DNA of 64,000 nucleotides from Sordariomycetes sp. S80-01Y (Eukaryota; Ascomycota; Sordariomycetes). Position numbers and translations under genes: made by a program. Location of the stretch: positions 1,984,001-2,048,000 of the forward strand of contig JAXQJY010000030.1 of NCBI GenBank assembly GCA_037042185.1, written 5' to 3'. The notes below the pieces were generated by a model. It saw nothing but the letters and a program-made list of their open reading frames with translations. It was not told where the DNA came from and ran no database searches. Each line of letters opens with the position of its first letter. Positions within the stretch are counted from its first letter, which is position 1. Shown here piece after piece: positions 1 through 9,305 of this stretch.

Positions 1-6
1 ACTTAC

Positions 7-140
7 CGAGCACCTGAAGACGGTAGAGCTGATGAGGCAAAGCACGGAAAGTCATTCTCCGGGTGCTCCACGACTCCCCGCGGTCTTCTCCACACTGCCA
101 GACCCGGGCCCAACGCTGAGATTCTCCGCAATTGAGACAT
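7..140 (-). CDS. possible first exon of a gene leaving the left edge
   Basis: On the minus strand an ATG at 140, with an in-frame TGA directly before it, opens 44 codons that run into a perfect GTAAGT donor (intron starts at position 6). The short peptide is rich in Arg, Leu and Ala and begins MSQLRRISALGPG, which would suit a mitochondrial presequence. The rest of the gene lies outside the window, so neither product nor reality can be confirmed. An open stretch of 44 codons ending at a consensus donor could occur by chance. Confidence 0.3.
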
Positions 141-770
141 TCAAGATTCTGCTACCCGTTCCGATAGAGGTAGATAAGGTAAGGTAGCTGTGATTCATGT
201 GTTGATGTTCGTGGTCCCATTCCTGCGCTGGTCCGCCGATGACACGTGATCTGGCGCGGCCAGCCTGTCGCAGACCCGCCGTTGGTTAGTACACCTCATG
301 AGCGTCCCTTTCAATCTCAATCCAGCACGCCATCACACAACACAATCATCGTCTTCATTTGCGACTTCTCACGATACTATTACAATCTTTTTGCTCATTC
401 TCTCTCTTGGAATCACCCTCTGCGCACGGCAGACAACTACGGCAGGGCGCAGGTGCTCTAGGCGCCCAGCGGCCTCGTCTGTGCCTTTCAGATAACGACA
501 CTTAGCCGCTTCAACCAGCCTCCGTTTTGTGCTGCCCAAAGGCAGTCTGCTTTATCATGAACCATTTTCTGACTCACAAAAAGGCCTGAAGAGAATGTTT
601 GGGAGATCTTGTTGGAAGGATTGCGTCGCTGTATCAACTTCCACCCACTCACGACCTGGTGGTTCATTCACATCGATCGGCTACTGACACCACATCATTG
701 CCACTGCATACATTTTCTCAGAAGAGACACTTGGCCCGATCGGCACGAGACTCGGGCGACAGGCGTCGCA
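141..770. other. intergenic, no gene seen
   Basis: This stretch lies between the putative minus-strand first exon and the plus-strand hypothetical gene. Only short overlapping ORFs without coding character are visible. It probably holds the 5' regions of both neighbours. No clear TATA box, repeat or RNA gene was seen. Confidence 0.5.
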
Positions 771-1415
771 ATGAAGCAACTCTTCAACCTTCTCCGCCGT
801 TGGGGCGTCAATTTGGATCACAAAGAGCCAGCGTCGATGCCAGCTCCGCAACCCGCGGCTGATCTTCCCCCACCACCTCGGGAGCTTATAACGAATCGCG
901 TCATTTACGAGGGCCCATTACTGGGACGCAGGGTGCTTCCTGAAACAGACTCGCCTCTGGCCGCTCTATATCGAATCTACGAGCATTTGTGCCTTGATCA
1001 ACACTTAGAGTTGCGTAACGAGCTAGAGGCTTTCTGGTACCACAGCTCTTGGGCAGTTCGAGACATCCCGGACCCCCAAGATCCGGATCCTGAGCGCTAT
1101 GCCTGTTTAGCCTGCATTCCAAAGATTCTCTGCCTTGCGTTCAACGCGCGCATTCGCTTAGGTCTCCCTCGCGATGCCCCGTCAATATTCACGCACGACA
1201 TGCTGGATGAATGGAGGTCCCAGGAACCGAAGTTCGAAGAAGAACCAGGATGGGTAGCTGCAGTTCCTCGCTTGAATCAGACTCTTGGTATTCCCCACTG
1301 GGATAACGAGCTGCGGGATTTCGTTACGTTGAGCGGTTTTGAGGACGAGAAGGCGTCGCCCGAATTTCGAGACAAGAACATCCTGATCTGGCAACCTCAT
1401 ATCCATTTCGTGTAG
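771..1415 (+). CDS. hypothetical protein, 214 aa
   Basis: A single-exon frame encodes 214 residues from the ATG at 771. The frame is open back to 609, but the upstream part is His/Trp/Cys-rich and does not look coding, so the start MKQLFNLLRRW is preferred. After a Pro-rich segment (about residues 20-45), the body has a normal globular composition with many Trp, Leu and acidic residues and two cysteines in a CLAC motif near residue 120. There is no signal peptide or membrane helix. I do not recognise the family. It may be a lineage-restricted fungal protein, and an unannotated 5' intron cannot be excluded. Confidence 0.6.
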   Translation: MKQLFNLLRRWGVNLDHKEPASMPAPQPAADLPPPPRELITNRVIYEGPLLGRRVLPETDSPLAALYRIYEHLCLDQHLELRNELEAFWYHSSWAVRDIPDPQDPDPERYACLACIPKILCLAFNARIRLGLPRDAPSIFTHDMLDEWRSQEPKFEEEPGWVAAVPRLNQTLGIPHWDNELRDFVTLSGFEDEKASPEFRDKNILIWQPHIHFV

Positions 1416-1668
1416 CTTAATTCAGATCGTGAAATATAGTCTCTATGGCATTGAGACTATGTGTAAAAGTTATATCCGGGATTCCTGTTACGCAGCTTCA
1501 CTTGCTTTCCAGCTGGTTGAAGATCTTATTTACAGGAACCTTGACAAGAGCAGCTAAAATCTCATCTCAATGTCGTCTTGTCTTTAAAATCCTCGACTCT
1601 CACACAAACAAACATACAGCACGCCTCATCCCGCTAATCGAAAAGCAACTATCCATACACGATGCATC

Positions 1669-2469
1669 TCAAGGTCGCAAATCCCATTCGATCGCTCTGC
1701 GCCCATACTGATTATAGTAAGCCTCTTCCACTCGGCGCAGGACAATTTCCGTCACTTTCTTTCCGTATGCCTTGCACCATCCATAGACTTCCTTTGCACT
1801 GACTGACTGCCGGTTCCTTGACCGCAAATGCTCATGCAGATACACCACAGCATCTGCAAGGTCGTAAGGTCGCGGCCGTTCTTCGCACAATCGGTTAAGC
1901 TTGCCACAGAATGCGTACGACCATGGCGCAGCGTAAATACGAAGGCCCCCCTTCTGATCACCGCTCTGGAAGATTATGGTGTTCTGCTTGAAAGCAGCGG
2001 TAGCAAGGTCTTCCTGGACCCTGCGACCCATCATGATCTGCGTAGTATTGTTGAACCAGTCTGCCCCGAGGGAACCGCCCAGCTGTCGGTTGGCATGTCG
2101 TGCTGCCTGGTGGATCATGTTATGCTCTGGCGCACTGGGGTTACGAAGGAAGAAGTCGACGTCATGAGTGGTTTGTCGAGATTTCAAATACATTGTGTTC
2201 ACAGCTCCGCCCACAGCTACGGCATTGACCATGACGCCGTGCTGTTGCAGGTGTGAGGCCATGAGCTCCAGGGCTTGGTGGATTTGATTTTTGGTAAGGC
2301 TGGCCGAGGCGTGCTGGATCGGTCTGCCTCCCGCGTCACGGTATATCGGAGGGACCATAGCTGGCCCTCCTGTAGGCGCAGATACTTTCATGGGTCCCTG
2401 TTGCCGTTGCCTTGGCCGGGCTTGCAGCTCTGTTGCCTGGCCAGCTGGCTTAGAGTTGCTGCAACCCAT
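1669..2469 (-). CDS. nucleotidyltransferase-fold-like protein with acylated N-terminus
   Basis: This 266-residue single-exon protein begins MGCSNS. Gly2 followed by Cys3 and Ser6 is a textbook N-myristoylation plus palmitoylation signal, so it should sit on the inner face of a membrane. A Pro/Gln-rich linker (about 10-55) precedes the folded part. At about 86-107 the sequence reads AVGGAVNTMYLK followed by THDVDFF. The GG and the D-x-D pair (Asp103, Asp105) resemble the active-site signature of nucleotidyltransferase-fold proteins such as the AbiEii/DUF6036-like group. Later blocks include a basic helix and a C-terminal Tyr-rich end. The third catalytic carboxylate is not obvious, so activity is uncertain. 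The gene is divergent from the metallophosphoesterase at 2977. Family assignment is inference from motif and fold logic only. Confidence 0.7.
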   Translation of the reverse strand: MGCSNSKPAGQATELQARPRQRQQGPMKVSAPTGGPAMVPPIYRDAGGRPIQHASASLTKNQIHQALELMASHLQQHGVMVNAVAVGGAVNTMYLKSRQTTHDVDFFLRNPSAPEHNMIHQAARHANRQLGGSLGADWFNNTTQIMMGRRVQEDLATAAFKQNTIIFQSGDQKGGLRIYAAPWSYAFCGKLNRLCEERPRPYDLADAVVYLHEHLRSRNRQSVSAKEVYGWCKAYGKKVTEIVLRRVEEAYYNQYGRRAIEWDLRP

Positions 2470-2976
2470 CTCGGAAGACTACACGAGCTTTGTGTCGAAA
2501 CTTGAGAAGCCAGAGGTCGAATTGGTCGAGTGAGTTTTTGATATATCGGATACTTGATGTGCTGGAAAAGTATCAACATAGCCTCGTTGACTTTTTGAAG
2601 GCTGACCATGTCTATTCTTATAGCAGCATTTCGGGAACACATGTGTTGGTAGTCTCGAGCGCACGTAATCCAATTTGGCGCCAGTTCTAAGCGCCCATCT
2701 TAAAATGATCAGGCCTCATTGTGGCCTTGCCGATCAAGAAGTCAGCCTCGAGGCGCAGTGTTGGTCCGTCAAACGGCCATGCGGCCACGGTTGGAATCTC
2801 CATCTTGAGGTGGCGGGCGCGTGGGCTGGCGCTTATGATGAATTCACGGGTGCGTGTGGTGCGCGGAAAATCCTAACTAACAGACTACCCGTTTGTTTTC
2901 TTCGGTCCCTCGCCAATTCCTCAATCTGTCGACTTATTGTTGGTGCTCGCTCTTGGATTTCGGTCGGTTCACTCGA
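2470..2976. promoter_or_regulatory. divergent intergenic region
   Basis: This 507 bp stretch separates the start codons of the divergent nucleotidyltransferase-like gene (minus) and metallophosphoesterase gene (plus), so it must contain both promoters and 5' UTRs. No clean TATA box or CCAAT pair was recognised. Confidence 0.5.
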
Positions 2977-3957
2977 ATGCGGACTCAGATGGCTTCAATA
3001 CCTACTCGTCCGCTCCCTACCTGGCGTCCTGCGCGTCCTTCAAAGTGGCAGCAATTCCGCCGCGACCCAGCCAACTTCTTAGCCCTGAGGCTTTATCCCA
3101 GCACAAGAAGCACTCACTCAAAAAGGAAGACATCTCCATCGCCACCAATCTCGGTAGTCTGTATATCAGACACCCATAACACGCAGCCGAACGTCCCGGA
3201 TGGCGACATATTGCTTCACGCGGGCGACTTGACAAATCGCGGCTCGTTCGAGGAGCTCCAAGCTCAGCTAGACTGGCTGAAGAGCCTCCCCCATCGGCAT
3301 AAGGTCGTCATTGCTGGCAACCATGACCTCCTACTGGACCCAGGCTTTGTAGCCAGCTTTCCGGACCGCATCTACGAAGGGGACGGTACCTCACGCAGCG
3401 ACTTGGATTGGGGCGATATCACCTATCTCAACAATAGCGCCACAAGGCTGGAGCTTACCAGAGGGCGCTCACTTGTCATCTACGGCTCGCCGTTGACCGA
3501 GCAATGTGGGACTTGGGCTTTCCAGTACCCTCCTATCCGTTCAGTATGGGCGGACAGTGTGCCGCTGGACACTGATATCCTGCTGACCCATGGGCCTCCA
3601 AAGGGGCATCTTGATGAAGAAGGCAAGGGGTGTGCCCAGTTAACAAGGGAAATTTGGCGGGTTCGGCCAAGTCTGGTTGTCTTTGGACATATCCATGACG
3701 GCCACGGCCAGCAAGACATTGTGTACGATGCCGTCGACGCGGCGTATGATGGAGTGATGACAGGAGATAAAGGCCTCGTCGCGATTTTCTTGCTGGCATT
3801 TCGGCTGTTGCTTAGGTTGCTCCTGGATAACTTTTTAGTATCGAGATGGTATCGGAGCTTCTCGCCAAGTCGCTATACCACGCTGGTCAACGCCGCGGCA
3901 GTGACAAGGAAAAGTGGCCAGCAACAACAGCAGCCGGCAATAGTCGTTGAGATGTGA
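2977..3957 (+). CDS. calcineurin-like metallophosphoesterase with C-terminal hydrophobic helix
   Basis: This protein of 326 residues belongs to the metallophosphoesterase superfamily (MPPED1/239 type; these hydrolyse phosphomono- or diesters with two metal ions). The metal-ligand blocks appear in order: SDTHN (about 61), GDLT (about 82), GNHD (about 113), THGPP (about 205) and GHIH (about 237). All expected Asp, His and Asn ligands are present, so it should be catalytically competent. After the domain, a hydrophobic Leu-rich stretch near residues 268-290 could anchor it to a membrane, followed by a Gln-rich tail. The frame is open further upstream to 2893. The ATG at 2977 (or 2989) is chosen because the earlier part looks non-coding. 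The natural substrate is unknown. Confidence 0.88.
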   Translation: MRTQMASIPTRPLPTWRPARPSKWQQFRRDPANFLALRLYPSTRSTHSKRKTSPSPPISVVCISDTHNTQPNVPDGDILLHAGDLTNRGSFEELQAQLDWLKSLPHRHKVVIAGNHDLLLDPGFVASFPDRIYEGDGTSRSDLDWGDITYLNNSATRLELTRGRSLVIYGSPLTEQCGTWAFQYPPIRSVWADSVPLDTDILLTHGPPKGHLDEEGKGCAQLTREIWRVRPSLVVFGHIHDGHGQQDIVYDAVDAAYDGVMTGDKGLVAIFLLAFRLLLRLLLDNFLVSRWYRSFSPSRYTTLVNAAAVTRKSGQQQQQPAIVVEM

Positions 3958-4483
3958 TGACACAGATTTGCCGCATATCACCCTGTAAATAACTGCGACG
4001 AATGAAGTGTAATAGCAACAAGTTGTGTTGACTCGACCCTTCTGGAAGCTACAGAAGTGCTGCTGGGACGTAACTTTTTGTAACCACGAGATTTTGATCG
4101 TTTTGTGGCTTTTGCTTGATCACTCAAGGTGGTAGGTAACTTCACCATCACGGAAACAGTAGCAAGCCGACAATAAAGACAATGCAATCAAACTCTCATC
4201 TGACCACGAAGATCTACGACAGGGAACCACGAAATAACTAATTCAATAATCCTAGGCGAAGACCCCCGGGCCACACGCGAGCTACAGGGTAGTCAGCATC
4301 GCGTGCCGAAACGGCAGAAAATCCACCGCCGTCCTCAAATCTTCGCGGCAGAAACCATCATCACCAGCCTCATCGGCCCACAATCCGGTCAGCAAAGCCA
4401 TTGTGACTCACCGCGATGGCCTCTACGTCCCCCTTACCTCCTTGATACCTTCAACTGTTTCCTTGCGACTTCCGACGCCCAAC
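3958..4483. other. intergenic, no gene seen
   Basis: This holds the 3' region of the phosphoesterase gene and the promoter and 5' UTR of the pantothenate synthetase gene. No ORF with coding character, repeat or RNA gene was found. Confidence 0.5.
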
Positions 4484-5665
4484 ATGTTGCGAACACTCGT
4501 CACGCGACCGCGTGCCGTCGCCAGCGCGCCGGCCATCGTCAGAACGGGCGCCCCCACGACATCGATCAGGGCCTTCCATGCCACAGTTCCTCGTCACGCC
4601 CGCAGAATGTCGCCCTCCAAGCTCGAAACCCTCCCGTCGTCCCCCATTCGTCTGCTGCGCACTATACAGAACACTCAGACCTTCCGCCGTCCCCTCCTCG
4701 AGACCCAGCGCACCATAGGCCTCGTGCCCACCATGGGCGCCCTTCACGCGGGTCACATCTCCCTCATCCGTGCCGCCGCACGCGAGAACCACCACGTCGT
4801 GGTGAGCATCTACGTCAACCCTGCCCAGTTCGGAAAGGCCGAAGACCTCGACTCCTACCCCAAGACCTGGGACGCAGACTGCCAAACCCTGGTGGAGCTG
4901 GATAGGGAGCTGGCGGACGACGGCGGAAACCTGGGCAGGGTGAGCGCCGTGTTTGCGCCCGGGACGGGGGAGATGTATCCTAACGGGTTTCCGGGTCAGA
5001 GTGTTGATTCGAAGGGGAGCTTTGTGACCATCACACCAGTCGGGGAAGTGTTGGAAGGCGCCACACGACCGACCTTCTTCAGGGGTGTGGCTACTGTGTG
5101 CATGAAGCTCTTCAACATTGTGCAGCCGACGAGGGTGTACTTTGGACAGAAGGATGTGCAGCAGACGGTGGTGATCAAGAGAATGGTGCAGGACTTCATG
5201 ATGCCAACGGAAGTGGTTGTCATTCCCACAGAACGGGACCCAAAAGATGGCTTGGCTTTGAGCTCAAGGAATGTGTACCTGGGCACGCGAAGGAGGAAGG
5301 CTGCCGTGGTTCTCTACCAGGCATTGCAAGCAGCCGAGGGGATATATGCGAGCTCGGGAAAACTGGACAGGCGAAGCATACTGGGCGCTGCCAACGCAGT
5401 GGTAGAACTTGTGCTTGCCGCGCAGGCGCAACTGGGCCCTGAGGAAAGGTGCCAGATTGAAGTGGACTACATCTCCCTCGCCGACCCGGACACCATGGAA
5501 GAGATATCAGAGGTTGACCCGGTCAAGGGGGCGGTCCTCAGTGGCGCGATCAAGATGCTGCCGGTGGAAAAGGCAGTTGAAGGAGAAGATCTAGGGTACA
5601 GCGGAGGCCCGCCGGTGCGGCTCATCGATAACATCATCCTGAAGCCGAAGGCAGGGGATGATTAG
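4484..5665 (+). CDS. PAN6: pantothenate synthetase (pantoate-beta-alanine ligase)
   Basis: The 393-residue product catalyses the ATP-dependent condensation of pantoate and beta-alanine to pantothenate, the last step of vitamin B5 synthesis for coenzyme A. Family signatures are clear: PTMGALHAGH (the HIGH-type ATP site, about residue 82), VNPAQF (pantoate site), FGQKDVQQ and DGLALSSRN (KMSKS-like loop). The first 40 or so residues are basic and Ser/Ala-rich, with RAFHATVPR, a typical fungal mitochondrial presequence and cleavage context. Yeast Pan6 lacks such an extension. The ATG at 4484 is preferred over the frame opening at 4403 because the presequence begins cleanly there. No intron is seen. 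Confidence 0.95.
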   Translation: MLRTLVTRPRAVASAPAIVRTGAPTTSIRAFHATVPRHARRMSPSKLETLPSSPIRLLRTIQNTQTFRRPLLETQRTIGLVPTMGALHAGHISLIRAAARENHHVVVSIYVNPAQFGKAEDLDSYPKTWDADCQTLVELDRELADDGGNLGRVSAVFAPGTGEMYPNGFPGQSVDSKGSFVTITPVGEVLEGATRPTFFRGVATVCMKLFNIVQPTRVYFGQKDVQQTVVIKRMVQDFMMPTEVVVIPTERDPKDGLALSSRNVYLGTRRRKAAVVLYQALQAAEGIYASSGKLDRRSILGAANAVVELVLAAQAQLGPEERCQIEVDYISLADPDTMEEISEVDPVKGAVLSGAIKMLPVEKAVEGEDLGYSGGPPVRLIDNIILKPKAGDD

Positions 5666-5758
5666 GTGGAACATAGACAGGATACCCGGATTCAGCGCTG
5701 CATAAATGTACATTACAGGTGTGTAAGCTATATCGTAAAAGTTCAACGCTCTGCAATT

Positions 5759-8300
5759 TCACAGATGAGCCCGAGCCTCCAGCTTCCTGCGTGTTTTGGC
5801 TGCCTTGCGTGCATTCTTGACGCTCTCGGACTCCTCCTTGCTCAAGCGACTTGGGACGCCACCCTTGCCCTCGGCTTCGTCAAACATCTTCCTCCCCAGC
5901 GCATCTGTGAGTCGCAGCACCCTTGAGCTCACCGTTGCGCCGTCGCGTCTGTTCTTGCCTTCACGTCGGCTGTTGGCGATCTTCTCCGTAAAGTCCCAGA
6001 GCGGCCCTTGGGCAAGAAGGCTACCCGTCGTTGGATCGCGGGGTGGGCGCCATGAGGGGTCGAGTTGGATCCGCGGTGGGATCTTGGGATCTTTCGACTT
6101 GATGACATGGACCATTGCATCTTGCTCAAAGCGCATGTATGAGTTGCTCAGCGTTTCCTTGTTGACGGCTTCGAAGTAGGAGAGATCGCCTTGGTGGTAC
6201 AGAGTTTTGCCGAGCTGTAGCGCGTTAGTCGTAAGTTGAGAGAAGGGTACGAGAGTGACTTACCACCTGTGCGCTGTTCTTTGCCTTGCTTTGCTCAATC
6301 CAGATTTCCTCATTTTGGTCCAATGGTGGCGTGAGACCCATGAGTGAGACGGCGGCAAGCCAGCTAGCCTCGATAAACGGCCAGATGAGGAAGCAGTAGA
6401 AATCGTAGTTCTCACGGCCGGCCTGGCGTTCTTCAGAGGACAGCCCGATCTTTGTGACGTCCCCTCTGTCATTCCGATCGAGCCGAACGACGTGATCGTC
6501 TTCGAGTCCCTTGAGGGTCTTCTCCAAATTGGCTGCTAGGCCTTCACCCGAGAAGATGAACTCGCCCCTGAAGAGCGACGAGAGGAACAGCACCTGTGAC
6601 CTGAGCTCTTCGTAGCTGATGTCTTGGTTCTCGGGGCCTCCGCCACGCTTGACTCTTGTATACATGGCCGCGCTTACAAGAGCCTCGTAGATGAAGAGGT
6701 GGATCGTCATGTTGCGGTAAAATGAGAGCTGGAAGCGGTCGACGGCATAGTATGTCGGCTCAGGCAGACCCTCGACGACGCCGACGAGATCTTTGCCCAG
6801 CACCTCGAGACCACGATCGACAATTTCGGACAAGGGCGCATTGCCAAAGTGCGCGACCCGACCACCTTTGGCGCGTACGCGTGTTGTCAACCACTCCACG
6901 CGCCTAATCAGCTCGTCTTTGCCCACGCCTCGTCCTCTCAGCGTAAGAAGAACAGTCCCTATGAGAGCTGTCGGCATGACGACTGAAACTTCGTTGATAT
7001 CCCCCAGCACCTTGTACCCTAGCGTCCGCAGAAGCTTCTCCCTTGTGGCCCGAACTTCAGGGTTGTAATGATCGGTATGCAAGCCCTTGGGGACCTTGGG
7101 TAGCTTTGAGAGCTGATCCTCCAGGAATCTCCGCATGCTCCAAGGCTTGTTGAAGCGGACATCAACGCGCCCAAGCTTGAGAGACAAGACAGACGAGCCC
7201 TCCGATAGGAAGTCTGCCAAGTTCTCCTTCTTCTTCGGGACGCCAAGCAGCTCCGTAACATAGCCTTCGGTCTCGATAACTTTGTCGTACTGGGTGCTGA
7301 CAGGGCAGATGATTGTATCCTCGACGCGACCTGACAAGATACTATCCAAGATGAAGCTCAGGATGCCGAACTTGGGAGGCAAAAGCTTGCCAGTCCGCGA
7401 CCGCCCACCCTCAATGAAGCATTCGAAGTTGAAGCCTTCCTGCAGCAGCGTGTCAATGTACGCCTGGACAAGTGTCGTGTACAGAGCATCCTCGCCAAAC
7501 GACCGCCTGATCCACATGGCACCTGCGTGCTGTAGGAAGCTTCCAACGACCGGAAAGTTCAAGTTGTCGCCTGCTACCACCACAGGCAATGTCAAGCCGA
7601 GGCGATAGCAGATGAGCTGCAGCGAGACGTAGTCGACGTGTGAGCGATGACTCGGTAGAAAGACCAGACTTTGCTTCTTCTTCGAAGCCATGTCTGCCAC
7701 TTTCCTCAACCTCAGTACCTCTTCACTCGAAACGTGAATACCCTGGTGATACGCCCGGGTCAAGAGCTGCGTACACAGATAGTAGGCGCCGCGAATGAAT
7801 CTCTTGCTTTCCATTTTACAGATCATGTCGTCCGTCAACTTCTCCGCCACTTCCTGCAGCTGGCCCTCAAGCTCAGTCCTCCTCTGGCTCCGCTTCGCGC
7901 TGGAGGCTCCCTCGGCTGTGTCCAACAAGCCCTCCTGCTCCTCGACCTGCACCCTGCTCTCGGCCAGCTGCGCAATCCTTTTCTGTAAAAGCGGTGCTGC
8001 CATGACCATGCTCTTCATGTTATCCGAGAACCCAGAGTAGAACACGGGCTGGCCGATGATGTGATCGTACGCGCGCCAGCCATGGCCGGAAACGTAGAGG
8101 GAGACCTCGCGGAGAAACTGTAAGGGCTCGGAGCGGAAGGAGGCGAACTGGTTCATGAGCTGTTGTTCCTTGTCTGCAGAGGAAGCGGCGTTGGGCTCGA
8201 CGAAGCCGCTGGGTTGGAGGGTGACTTCGTCGCCGAGGATCTGGAGGTCGGGCGCGGAATGGGTCGAGGGATCATCATCGTGGCTGTTGTCGTCGGACAT
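5759..8300 (-). CDS. glycerol-3-phosphate / dihydroxyacetone-phosphate acyltransferase (PlsB/GNPAT type)
   Basis: Exons 8300-6264 and 6214-5759 join across a 49 bp intron (GTAAGT donor, CTACAG acceptor, phase 0) to give 830 residues. The enzyme transfers an acyl group to the sn-1 position of glycerol-3-phosphate or DHAP, starting ether-lipid or phospholipid synthesis. Acyltransferase motif I, HRSHVD (the HX4D motif), lies near residue 215, motif III IEGGRSRTGK near 295 and a downstream ICPVS block near 325. Length and motif layout match the PlsB/GNPAT family rather than the ER Sct1/Gpt2 type. The C-terminus, ARAHL, fits the PTS1 consensus ([SAC][KRH][LM]), suggesting peroxisomal matrix targeting, and it is encoded by the short second exon. 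The start MSDDNSHDDD at 8300 is chosen over an upstream ATG-like start at 8366. The gene is divergent from POP4. Confidence 0.93.
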
Positions 8301-8621
8301 GGTGGTGGATTGCGATTGCGCTGCTGTGAGCCGCGTCAGGGATAGAAGAAGAATGGCATTAGGCAAGAAGCGCTGCCATGGATTGTGGCAAAGCAGGAGA
8401 CGGTGAGGAGAAGCTCATCTCCGGCTTGAAGATCCGAGGAACTTGGCTCGGGGGCAGATCTGGGGTCGCGACGGGCGTCACTCATTGGGCGTGTGGGGGA
8501 ACCGAAGAGCCGAGCTGCAGCCGCATGTGACGGCATTTGTGGACAGAAGAAGACGGGCACAAAAATCACCCAATCGGCCCACGCTATCGGACGCCCATCC
8601 ATCCTCACCAACCACGACGAC
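8301..8621. promoter_or_regulatory. shared divergent promoter region, acyltransferase / POP4
   Basis: Only 321 bp separate the two start codons, so both promoters and both 5' UTRs are packed here. No obvious TATA box was seen, as is usual for constitutively expressed fungal genes. Confidence 0.55.
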
Positions 8622-9305
8622 ATGGCCATGTCAAACCCACCATCGCAGCCAACGCGCGATCTGCTGGCAAAGGCGCATCCACCCGATGCCGTCGACCGCA
8701 TCTTCTCCGAAAAGATCGAACACCGCACGTTGCATCTCAAACCCTCCTCACCCCCACCCCAGACCATCAACGCCCGCGCCGCCCGTCGCAAGAAGCGCCA
8801 ACTCGCCAAAGAAAAGAAGAAACAAAAGCCCGCTCCGCTGTCTGCACGAGAACGCCGGAGGCTCGGGCTCCACGATATCCCGCGTCAAGGACAGAGCTAT
8901 GCGATCTACGAGCCCCTGAACAAGCTATGGATGGGATATATCCAGGAGGTTTTGGGCGGAGACGTCTTTGTGGGAGGGTCAGGCGCGGCAGCAAAGCTTA
9001 GCAGCGCAGAATTCCATGGAGCTAAGGTTGAAGTTGTCAGAAGCCACTGCCCTGGACGGGTTGGTATCGCCGGGATTGTGGTGAGGGACAGGAAGTACGT
9101 CATGGAGATTATCACCAAGAAGAACACAATCAAGATGGTGCCCAAGGAAGGGACGACGTTTCGCATCCAAGTGGAAATTCCCGCTGAAGATGGAGAGAGG
9201 CCAGCAAAGACGTTTGTCTTCGATGTGCTGGGCAATCAACTGATGCTGAGGTCCGCGGACCGATCGAATCGCAAATTCAAGGCGCATTTCCTACACGATC
9301 TCTGA
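8622..9305 (+). CDS. POP4: ribonuclease P/MRP protein subunit Pop4 (Rpp29)
   Basis: This 227-residue protein has a basic N-terminal half (a run of Lys/Arg near residues 52-66) followed by the Rpp29/Pop4 fold. Its core begins at about residue 98 with a YEPLNKLWMGYIQE block and continues with HGAKVEVVRSHCP, GIAGIVVRDRK and a closing FVFDVLGNQLMLRSADRSNRKFK strand set. Pop4 is a core protein of nuclear RNase P (tRNA 5' maturation) and RNase MRP (rRNA processing), and the fold is Sm-like. The start could be the ATG at 8622 or the one two codons later. The frame is open upstream to 8493, but that part looks like 5' UTR. No intron is seen. Confidence 0.93.
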   Translation: MAMSNPPSQPTRDLLAKAHPPDAVDRIFSEKIEHRTLHLKPSSPPPQTINARAARRKKRQLAKEKKKQKPAPLSARERRRLGLHDIPRQGQSYAIYEPLNKLWMGYIQEVLGGDVFVGGSGAAAKLSSAEFHGAKVEVVRSHCPGRVGIAGIVVRDRKYVMEIITKKNTIKMVPKEGTTFRIQVEIPAEDGERPAKTFVFDVLGNQLMLRSADRSNRKFKAHFLHDL

